Part shown: positions 56,606 to 64,000 of the stretch, one piece after another
How the letters are laid out: every line of letters begins with the position of its first letter
Position numbering within the stretch: position 1 is the stretch's first letter
From: Leucosporidium creatinivorum
Lineage: Eukaryota; Basidiomycota; Microbotryomycetes; Leucosporidiales; Leucosporidiaceae
DNA: 64,000 bases
Direction: 5' to 3'
NCBI GenBank assembly: GCA_001600635.1
Contig: BCKL01000002.1
Coordinates: 1,367,425-1,431,424, forward strand
Notes under the pieces: model-generated
What the model saw: only the letters and a program-made list of their open reading frames with translations
The model's database searches: none
Told to the model about the DNA's origin: nothing
Made by a program: the position numbers and the translations under genes

Positions 56606-58457
56606 CTAAGCAGTGCGCAGCTTATCGTAGTTGAGCACCGATTGCAGCAAGACTTGGGCTCCGAGCGCACTGCAGAGGGAGCTTGAGTCGGTACTGAAAG
56701 AGCAGCAGGAGAAAACAAACAACTCACCACTCCTCGGGACTTGTGTACTCGACAGGATTGTGAGAGACGCCGTCCTTGCTCGGCACGAAGACCATGGCAG
56801 TTGGCACTCGCATCGAGACGGGACAGCTGCGTCCACAGGCAAGTCAGCAAGCTGTGGTACGCGGGAGAAATAGCTTCTCTACTTACGAGTCATGAGCGGC
56901 ACCGCTGTACATCTCCTCGATCTTGTCGGCTGTCGTCGCCGAAGAAGCAGCCGCTCGAACCGCGGCGATTGGCCCCTCGTGGAATACGGCAGCCGGCGAG
57001 TCGCGGTCCAGAGTGGCCTTCACCTTACATCCGACCTCGCAGTCCTCCGAGCCAATCCTAGTCATCTCCTCCTGCAGAGCGTCGCAGAGTCGGTGGAGCT
57101 CGGCGGTCGAGGGATGGCGAATGTCGAGACTGAAGCGGACATGAGAAGGACAGACGTTGGTGCTCCCTGTGGAGACATGTCAGCTCGTTATCCGTCGACC
57201 ATAGCGGCTATGAGAGGACGCTCACCTGGCTCAAGAGTGAGGATCCCCTGCGATCGCCGAGCAATTCGGTCAGCGCGCGAGGCCCTCAAGATCCCGAGTG
57301 AGCGGAACCTCGACGTACAGTGGATGCAAGAGCTCCAAATGTCTTTGCCAGCTTATTGCTAGCAACGATACACTGAGCGGCGCAGAGCATGGCATCCGAC
57401 CGAGCCGAGAAAGGCGTGCTTCCAGTGTGGCAGTCGCGACCCTGTTACATGGGCAGCTGTTAATGAGAGGCTGCGAAGCGAGATAGTGCATTTTGAGGCT
57501 CACGGAAACATCCACAGTGTACCATCTGTACGCTTGCGCGCCCAGAACAACTCCGATGAGCTTGTTCGCTCCTTCGAGAATTGGTCCTTGCTCTGTAGGA
57601 GAGCTCGTCAGCTTCTGTTCTTTGCTCAAGATAAGACAACACACTTACCGATGTGGAGCTCGAAGTGAGCACCTAGGCGCACCGCCTCGTAAGAGCAGGG
57701 AGTGTCGCCGAGGAAGCCGATGCGAGTAAGCTCGCTCTTCATCGTAGCAGAGGGATCGTTGATGTCGGCGAGCGACTGTCAGATGGAGCATTAGTAAACG
57801 TGACCAGTGATGGGAGCGCGAAAGGTCGACGAACCCATGCTTCCTCGATATCAATCTCACCCGCCCATACTCCCGACGAAACGACGCTCTTGGGGAAGCG
57901 AGCTCCTTCCTCGCTGCAGGCGAGACTCGGATCAGCTTCGAAAAGAGGGTGTGCAGCTTCCAACGTGCTCACTTGGTCCAGTCAACGACTGCAATAGGAT
58001 ACTCCGTCGTAACGTCGGCCTCGTGGATCGTCCTCAGCGCCTCTAATCCCGAGAGCACGCCCAAGATGCCATCGTACCTTCCACCTGCAAGACATAATCA
58101 GCCCCACAGCGTTCCCCGGGAAGGCAAGAGCTCACCAGTCGGCTGAGTGTCGAGGTGACTGCCCATCGCCGTCGGCGCTCCCTCCTTCTTGCCCGGCCTG
58201 ACCGCAAAGATGTTGCCCATTTGGTCGACAGTGACCGTGCACCCGAGCTTCTTGACCTCCTCCACAAAGTACTCCCTCACGAGCTTATCGTCGTCGTCGA
58301 GCGCAAGGCGAGCCATTCCCGTTTCTGTTGGCGCTGGGCCATAGCGAAGGGCGGCGCCGAACTCTGCAGTCGAGTGGATCGAAGCATTGAGTCGATCGGC
58401 GTTGATCTTGAGCGAAGATAGCTCGAGCGTTTGTGTAGTCGAGGCAGAGGAGATCAT
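56606..58457 (-). CDS. PYD3: Beta-ureidopropionase / N-carbamoylase, M20 type (PYD3-like)
   Basis: Hydrolyses N-carbamoyl-beta-alanine (or the methyl analogue from thymine) to beta-alanine, ammonia and CO2, the last step of reductive pyrimidine breakdown. Fungal Pyd3 (Saccharomyces kluyveri) is a di-zinc M20-family enzyme, and the same marks are here: AMGSHLDTQPTG then GRYDGILGVLSGLEA (His and Asp ligands), DWTNEEGARFPKS (Glu ligand), HIEQGPILE, GRDCHTGSTPFSARSDAML (His) and MVFVPSKDGVSHNPVEYTSP (last His). The stop is at 56606 after YDKLRTA. About 437 residues, near the family length, with eight or so introns. An in-frame ATG at 58745 would add 96 residues starting MLLCRSSVLYLLAW, but that part lies inside the duplicated promoter and exon remnant, so I chose the ATG at 58457. 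Confidence 0.9.
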
Positions 58458-58705
58458 CTCGGCGAAGGGAAGCTGAAGGTCGAGGCAAGGGGAGAAGGCG
58501 AAGAGTTTCGGAGGGAGGGAGGAGAGGAAGGAAGGGTTGGACTTGTCGTGCTGTCGAAACCCGCATAATCGACAGCAGATTGTGAACAGAGGCAAACGGG
58601 CAGGGAAGCTGGCAGAATCATCAGGTACAGGCGATATGAGGTGGGGAAGGGCTCGATCTTCGCGCTTGGGCCTTGTCGCCTCCCTTCCCTCGTCCGAATC
58701 TAGCC
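58458..58705. promoter_or_regulatory. PYD3 promoter, inverted copy B of the regulator/T7H promoter
   Basis: 248 bp between the remnant regulator ATG (58706, plus) and the PYD3 ATG (58457, minus), almost the same length as the 244 bp of copy A. The best-kept part is 58560-58660. Similarity weakens but continues to the PYD3 ATG, including a pyrimidine-rich leader. PYD3 thus occupies the place that the thymine hydroxylase has in copy A. Confidence 0.75.
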
Positions 58706-58792
58706 ATGCCAGCAGATACAGCACCGAACTCCGGCAGAGCAGCATCCAGAGCAGCAGTAGCCTGCGCTCGCTGCGCTGAGCCTCCTAGTTAG
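58706..58792 (+). pseudogene. Remnant first exon of the Zn2Cys6 regulator
   Basis: Reads MPADTAPNSGRAASRA then AVACARCAEPPS and stop. It matches the first exon of the intact regulator at 54214-54284 (MPADTVPKSGRAASRA, SVACVRCR) with a few substitutions. The splice donor is changed from GTGAGT to CTGAGC and no downstream regulator exon follows, so the piece ends in a stop at 58790-58792. It keeps one CxxC pair of the zinc cluster. If it lies in the PYD2 leader (PYD2 ATG 58926) it would act as a 28-codon upstream ORF. Confidence 0.8.
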
Positions 58793-58925
58793 GAGCAGCT
58801 TTGGAGGAGATGAGCGGCTGAGAGCGCGCCGAATCGAAACTTGTGCCCGTCTGCCGAGCTTGCTCCACATCTCTCTCGACTCTCGAGCGCCTCTCTTCGT
58901 TCTACCTCTCACTCCAACCACCATC

Positions 58926-61383
58926 ATGTCTTCTTCTCGCTTCGACATTGTCATCATCAATGGCGTTGTCGCTACAGCTGCCGATTGCGGGTGAGCTCTC
59001 ATCTTCTGCTCGCTCGCCAACGCCAACGCTGACCCTCAGTCAACAGAGCCTACTGCATCGGAATCAAGGATGGCAAGATTGCAGGATTAGCAAGTACCTT
59101 CTCGGCAGAGGAGATTGGCGATGCGGAGGTTATCGACGCCGAGTGAGCACCTCGCCCTTGCCGAGCAGCAGACTGGAAGCTGACCGACAGCAGAGGTGCA
59201 TATGTCACCCCGGGTGGAATCGATGCACACGTACACATTGCTCAAGACCTCACTACCGGTCAGTCGTGACCTCTTCTCGCTCCCGCCGAGCTCAGCTCAC
59301 ACTAATAGTCTCGCTTCGCAGGTCCTGGAGCTGCCAGTGGAGCTACCTGCGCCGACGACTTTGATACGGGATCGAGATCTGCTGTGGCTGGTGGAACGAC
59401 CACGATGGTAGCGTTCGGTGAGCAGCTCGCAGTCCTTCCGCGAGGACCGAGCTAACTCGCTCACGTACGCTCTGCAGCTATGCAGACCAAAGAGGACCCC
59501 AGCCTTCTCCAAGTGGTCGAGGACTATCACGAGCGAGCTACTTCGACTGGATCCTGGATTGATTGGAGTGAGTTCTTTGGCGTTTGGGCTGCTCGGCGAT
59601 GGGTCGGCGCTCGTGGCCGATTCTGCGGCTGCCGTTCTCAAGACGCTGAGCGTCGCCTCTGGTAGCAGAAACTGATACTTATACGTTCGCCACCCCACAG
59701 GCTATCACATCATCATCTCCCGCGTCGAGAAGGAGACGATTCGCGCCGAGCTCGACACCCTCGTCAAGAACTGGGGGATCACCTCACTCAAATGCTTCAC
59801 CACTTACGACGCCCTCCGTCTGTCGGATCACGAGCTTATGTGGTTGATGCTGGAAGCGCGAAGGCTCGGAGTCATGACTGTAAGTGCTTCCTGCTGTCTC
59901 GACCGCCGAGCTCGGCTGACCTTCGCCCTTTACAGATGATGCACGCCGAATCGGGAGACATCATCGCCTTCTTGACCGAGAAACTGGAGGAGCGAGGCAT
60001 GACTGCTCCCTCCTTCCACGGACAGTCTCGACTGCCTGTCGCCGAAGCTGAGGCTACGACTCGCGCAATCGTGCTGGCCGAGCTCGTCCAGACGCCTGTG
60101 CTCTTCGTACATGTCTCTGCTGCTGTGAGTGTTGCCGTCTATATATCGCGCACTCGCCTAGCTGACATTCGTCGCAGGGCGCTGCCGATGCCATTCGCGC
60201 CGCGCAAACCCGAGGACTTCCCATCTTCGCCGAGACTTGCCCACAGTACCTCCACCTCACTCACGCCGACCTGGAGCGCTTCCACGGCCCTCTGTGCTTC
60301 GAGAACTCTAAGATGCTTTGTTCTCCTCCTCCGGGCCTCAACGGAGACGACCAGGAGCACTTGTGGACGTGAGTTGCTCAACAGAAAGAGCTCGGTCGAG
60401 GCGAGGAAGGCGAGGAAGGCGCTGACTTGTTTGACTCGCTTTCGCTGCAGTGGTCTTCGAAACGGCACTTTCACCATCTACTCGTCCGATCACTGTCCGT
60501 TCAGGTGAGTGGCATCACCTCCCAGCCACTGCACTCTCTCGGCGCCCCTCGTCGTTCGGCGCTCTTCCTCTCGCGCCAGCGCTAACTTCGATTTTTGACA
60601 GATACAACGACCCTCGAGGAAAGATGCTCGGAATCCTCGACCATCCTGCTAGCATGGAGGGCGAGCCCTGCGCACATGGTCACAAGCACGACCTGATGGA
60701 TCTCGCCTCGAGGAAGGAGGGACAGTGAGTCGCCTTTCGGCTCTTGCGTCCAGCGTAAAGGGATTGTAGCTCACTCAACCGCTTCCGCAGCTTCAAGTAT
60801 GTACCGAACGGCTGCCCAGGGATTGAGACTCGCCTCCCACTGCTCTTCAACTACGGGCTCCTCACCGGTCGGATCGCGCCCGAGAAGTTCGTCGAGCTCA
60901 CTTCCACCGGCGCCGCCAAGCTCTACGGCCTGTACCCAAAGAAGGGCGCCTTCCTACCTGGACTCAGCGACGCCGATATCACCATCTGGTACCCCGAGGG
61001 CAAGCTCAAGCCGTTCAGGCTTTCGAACGACCAGCTCCATCATGATGTCGATTGTAGGTTGCTCACCTACTCTCATGCTCCTCGGTCGACTCACTCGAAA
61101 CCCATCGACAGACACGCCTTACGAGGGGATGGAGTTCAGCAACTGGCCGCGGTACACGTACGTTTCGCCCTCTCTCTCTCATCGCCGAGCCGACTCAGTT
61201 GAGCTGACTCTCCTCGACTGATCCAGCATCATGCGCGGCAAGGTCATTTGGAAGGAAGGCAAGCTCATGGGCAAGGCTGGAGACGGACAGTACCTCAAGC
61301 GAGGAGAGAGTCAGCTCGGCAAGAATCCGGTGGGCATGAAGCCGGATCCGAGGCGTGTACCACTGTGGCTTCACGAGGAGTAG
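58926..61383 (+). CDS. PYD2: Dihydropyrimidinase (PYD2-like)
   Basis: Opens the ring of dihydrouracil or dihydrothymine to N-carbamoyl-beta-alanine or its methyl form. It belongs to the hydantoinase branch of the amidohydrolases, with a TIM barrel and a two-metal site. Visible: VIINGVVATAADC and IGIKDGKIAGL (N-terminal beta sandwich), VTPGGIDAHVHIAQD (HxH), GGTTTMVAFAMQ, WGITSLKCFTTYDALRLSDH (Lys likely carbamylated), MMHAESGDIIAFL (His), FAETCPQYLHLTHADL, FTIYSSDHCPFRYND (Asp) and SRKEGQFKYVPNGCPGIETR. The C terminus includes LYPKKGAFLPGLSDADITIW, and the stop follows PLWLHEE. About twelve introns. It diverges from PYD3 (468 bp between starts), with the remnant regulator exon in its upstream region. 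Confidence 0.93.
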
Positions 61384-61998
61384 GCTCGTCGCTTGTAATA
61401 GATCTGAGGTAGCCTTGTTCGACGTGAAGCCCGCCTCACCACCCGAAAGCTGGCTTGCGAGTTGCCTTCGCCGAGCCTCGACCGAGCTTGAGCCCTCATC
61501 GAGGCTCGCCAGTGGGTTCAAGCTTTGCTGTGGGGCGAGGCGAGCAGGTCGCTGGGGAGTTGAGGTCCCCTCACACCAGCTTGTTGAGTTCCCTAGCAGC
61601 CTGTGCGCTCTCACGATCGCTTCCCCTTTCTCCAGTCCTCGCCGAGCTGCCGCCGAAGTCGCTCGAACTCAACCCTCTGACCTCGTCCGAGCACAGAAGG
61701 CTGGTTCAATGGTTTAAGATAGCAATCCAAGGCATCGACACCTCGCTCACTCGAGTTAGAGAGCAGGAAATGGATTCGCCGCCGGCTCGTTATCGGAGCT
61801 TCGCAGCGGGTTCAATCCTGCAGCTCTGTCGTGAATTCGGCGGTGCGGCAAATCTAGAGCAACATTCAATCATAACGGGAAGATTTAGTCGACCAGAGCA
61901 AGGCAGCGAGACGTTGAAGCTCAACCCCGGCGCAACTCGACTTCGCGGGATCTCCAAGCCAGCGGGTCTCCCTCCGCCAAACCGCATCCTTATTCATC
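61384..61998. other. Intergenic region between PYD2 and HOM2
   Basis: 615 bp holding the PYD2 3' UTR and the HOM2 promoter and leader. A long open plus-strand stretch crosses into HOM2 in another frame but shows no family likeness. Nothing else found. Confidence 0.45.
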
Positions 61999-63323
61999 AT
62001 GTCGGCTTCTCAGACTCAGCGCAAGGTCCAAGTCGGAGTTCTCGGTGCTACTGGTACCGTCGGTCAACGGTGAGCTCTTGGTCACCTACAGACCATCACA
62101 GCAAGAGCATTTGACTCACTTCGCGCCATCGCTCTCCCTCGCTTCCGCCCTTCTCTCAGCTTCATCGTCCTCCTTTCCGCCCACCCTTACTTCGAGATCC
62201 GTGCATTGGGAGCTTCCTCCCGCTCGGCTGGCCAGAAGTACAGGAATGCCACCAGGTGGAAGCAGAGCGTGCCCATCCCCAAGGGCGTCGAGGACATTGT
62301 CGTGCGCGAGTGCAAGGCGGATCAGTTCGAGGGCTGCGAGGTAGTCTTCTCGGGACTCGACTCTGATGTTGCTGGTGATATCGGTGAGCTACAAGGGCTT
62401 CGCCGAGCTGGAAAGTGAGAGCTGATCCGCCTTCGCACCTCTCGCAGAGCAAGCCTTCCGTGCGGCCGAGCTCGCCGTCTTCTCCAACGCAGGCAACTAC
62501 CGCCGAGACCCTCAATGCCCCCTCATCGTCCCCCTCGTCAACCCCGAGCACTTCAACATCATCCCCGCCCAGCAGAAGGCTCTCTCGCTCTCCAAGGGCT
62601 TCATCGTCACCAACGCCAACTGCTCCACCACCGGCCTCTCCATCCCCCTTCACGCCCTCGAGAAGGCTTTCGGCCCCCTAGAGACTGTCATGGTCACCAC
62701 CATGCAGGCCATCTCAGGCGCAGGATACCCCGGAGTCTCTTCCCTCGACATCCTCGACAACGTCGTCCCCCTCATCGGCGGCGAGGAGGAGAAGATGGAG
62801 TGGGAGCTCTCCAAGATTCTCGGAGGACTGAGCGACGACAAGGCCGCCTTCGCCCTTCGCCACGACTCGAAGCACCCCCTCACCGTCTCGGCTGCCTGCA
62901 ACCGTGTCCCCGTACTCGATGGTCACCTCGAGTGCGCTTCCGTCCGCTTCTCCGTTCGCCCCCCTCCTTCACCTCAAGCCATCAAGGATGCCCTGCGCGC
63001 CTTCAGGTGTGAGGCGCAGGAGCTCGGCTGCCCCTCGGCGCCCGAGCAGGCCATCTTTGTCCACGATGAGCCCGACCGCCCTCAGCCCCGTCTCGACAGG
63101 TACTTCCAGAACGGAAGTGGTGTCAACGTTGGACGTATCCGCGAGTGCCCGGTGCTGGACATCAAGTTCGTTTGCCTCGCCAACAACGTCTCCATCGGCG
63201 CTGCTACTTCCTCCATCATCAACGTGAGTGTCGGTGGTTGCGGAAGAGCGTCGTCGGAACTTGTACTGATCTATTGCCTCTCTATCGCAGGCCGAGTACG
63301 CCGTCGCAAAAGAGATCGTCTAG
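61999..63323 (+). CDS. HOM2: Aspartate-semialdehyde dehydrogenase
   Basis: Reduces aspartyl phosphate to aspartate semialdehyde with NADPH, the branch step toward threonine, methionine and homoserine. The N terminus VQVGVLGATGTVGQRFIVLL holds the nucleotide-binding Gly motif. The active-site cysteine is in VTNANCSTTGL. Other family marks: VFSNAGNYRRDP, MVTTMQAISGAGYPGVSSLD, the catalytic-side CNRVPVLDGHLECASV, and SGVNVGRIRECPVLDIKFVC. The stop TAG is at 63321-63323 after AVAKEIV. Three introns; the first lies inside the Gly motif area (after GQ). Length about 365 residues, normal for fungi. Confidence 0.95.
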
Positions 63324-63580
63324 ATCTTCGCCGAAGTAGATCCCTCCAGCTCCATCCCTTGTCGAAAGCACATATTCCTCATCGCAGTCCTCGGTATGCA
63401 GAGAGACGAGAGGGCGATCCATGCAGCGAACAGGTTCAGCATAACCCGATAGCTCGGAGCAGCGCCGCGAACCACCGTCCAGCTCCCTGAGTCGGCTCGC
63501 ATCTCGCTCCTTTTCCTCGAGCAGCTAGCGGGCTTATAAAGGCATCTCTCTGGATTCCCTTCAACCGACAACCGCTCTGT
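63324..63580. other. Tail-to-tail spacer after HOM2
   Basis: 257 bp between the HOM2 stop and the stop of the minus-strand gene at the window edge. No coding signal seen. Confidence 0.45.
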
Positions 63581-64000
63581 CTAAGCCTCAGTAGCCTCGG
63601 AGACGCCACCCTCGGCCTTCGCAGCCGTCCTAGCCTTCTCCTTCTCGAGCAGTTTCCTGTGACAGGCAACAACGATCAGCTCGGCTCACTCAGCTCGACG
63701 ACAGCTCAATTCAACTCACCTCCTCGCCTCAAGCACCATCCTCTCCTTCCTCTCCTTTAAGCTCCGCTCCCTCGCCTCCATCGTAGTCTCCCACGCCGGC
63801 GCGGCCTTGCCCTTGCCCTTGCTTTCTAGGGCAGGCTCCTCGGCGGCTTCAGATGTTCGACCTTGTAGTCCGAGACGAGCGATGAGAGAGGAAGGAGGAG
63901 ATGAGGGTGATGATCCGCTCGCTGGTGCTGGAGCGGCGGCGGCGGGGGTAGGAGCTGGTCGGGAAGGCGCAGGGTCGTGGAAGAAGCCGGCGGGGGGCTG
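63581..64000 (-). CDS. 3' end of a possible CUE-domain (Cue1-like) ER protein, partial
   Basis: The last two exons of a gene that continues past the right edge. The visible protein is PPAGFFHDPAPSRPAPTPAA, then SSLIARLGLQGRTSEAAEEP and SKGKGKAAPAWETTMEARER. A helical basic tail follows, SLKERKERMVLEARR joined over an intron to KLLEKEKARTAAKA, ending GGVSEATEA and TAG at 63581. A short proline-rich part, an SLI..LGLQ segment and a C-terminal RKERMVLEARRKL helix are what I expect after the CUE domain of Cue1/AMFR-like proteins, which recruit the E2 Ubc7 to ER-associated degradation. The CUE domain itself would lie outside the window, so the family is tentative. Confidence 0.5.

Noticed and set aside
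61808-61826. GGTTCAATCC resembling a tRNA B box
   Set aside because: The T-stem does not pair properly and no A box, acceptor stem or anticodon arm fits around it.
61455-62114. Long plus-strand open frame overlapping the start of HOM2
   Set aside because: It runs in a different frame from HOM2, shows no family motifs and reads through the HOM2 intron; chance openness in GC-rich DNA.
1-64000. Transposons, virus-like elements, CRISPR arrays, bacterial-style operons
   Set aside because: No transposase, reverse transcriptase, capsid or terminal-repeat signals were recognised, and spaced short repeats are absent; the window is ordinary intron-rich fungal DNA.

Overview
This 64 kb window is nuclear DNA of a basidiomycete fungus, most likely a red-yeast relative in the Microbotryomycetes (Rhodotorula/Rhodosporidium/Sporobolomyces type; inferred, not proven). 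It is GC-rich and gene-dense. Nearly every gene is cut by short introns, usually about 50 to 105 bp, with GTGAGT/GTAAGT-like donors, a CTGAC or CTAAC branch site 15-30 nt before the acceptor, and a CAG or TAG end. Exon edges were read from these signals plus frame continuity, so single boundaries may be off even where the gene call is firm. I saw no tRNA, rRNA, transposon or virus-like element.

Layout. 1-12.4 kb (minus): a very large membrane-anchored protein of DUF3712/Tag1-like type built from four tandem ~3.1 kb units; its 3' end lies outside the window. 12.7-13.5 kb: a weak hypothetical gene. 14-16.6 kb: FOL1, the trifunctional folate enzyme. 16.8-20.5 kb: an MFS drug/polyamine-type transporter and a DGK1-like CTP-dependent diacylglycerol kinase, head to head. 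20.8-23 kb: RAD6 E2 and an F-box protein. 23.7-26.8 kb: a ~1,020-residue unknown protein. 27.5-31.6 kb: a MYND zinc-finger protein and an amidohydrolase. 31.8-37.6 kb: YBL028C/LLP-like protein and EBP2 (both ribosome biogenesis, divergent on a 140 bp promoter), then a TFC6-like TFIIIC WD40 subunit. 37.7-44.7 kb: a Q-rich protein, PRP31, a Pex14/17-like membrane protein and a GPATCH11-like protein. 44.9-51.2 kb: NIT2-type omega-amidase, RRP9 (U3-55K) and an F-box/LRR-like protein. 51.2-61.4 kb: a pyrimidine catabolic cluster. 62-64 kb: HOM2 (aspartate-semialdehyde dehydrogenase) and the 3' end of a possible CUE-domain protein.

The most interesting region is 51.2-61.4 kb. A Zn2Cys6 regulator, a thymine 7-hydroxylase-like 2-oxoglutarate dioxygenase, an M20-type beta-ureidopropionase (PYD3-like) and a dihydropyrimidinase (PYD2-like) lie side by side. 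Together they would feed thymine and uracil into the reductive pathway to beta-alanine or its methyl analogue. The 244 bp divergent promoter between the regulator and the thymine hydroxylase, with the regulator's first exon, is present again as an inverted copy upstream of PYD3. There the copied exon is a dead remnant that still encodes the first CxxC of the zinc cluster. The cluster therefore seems to have been wired together by promoter duplication.
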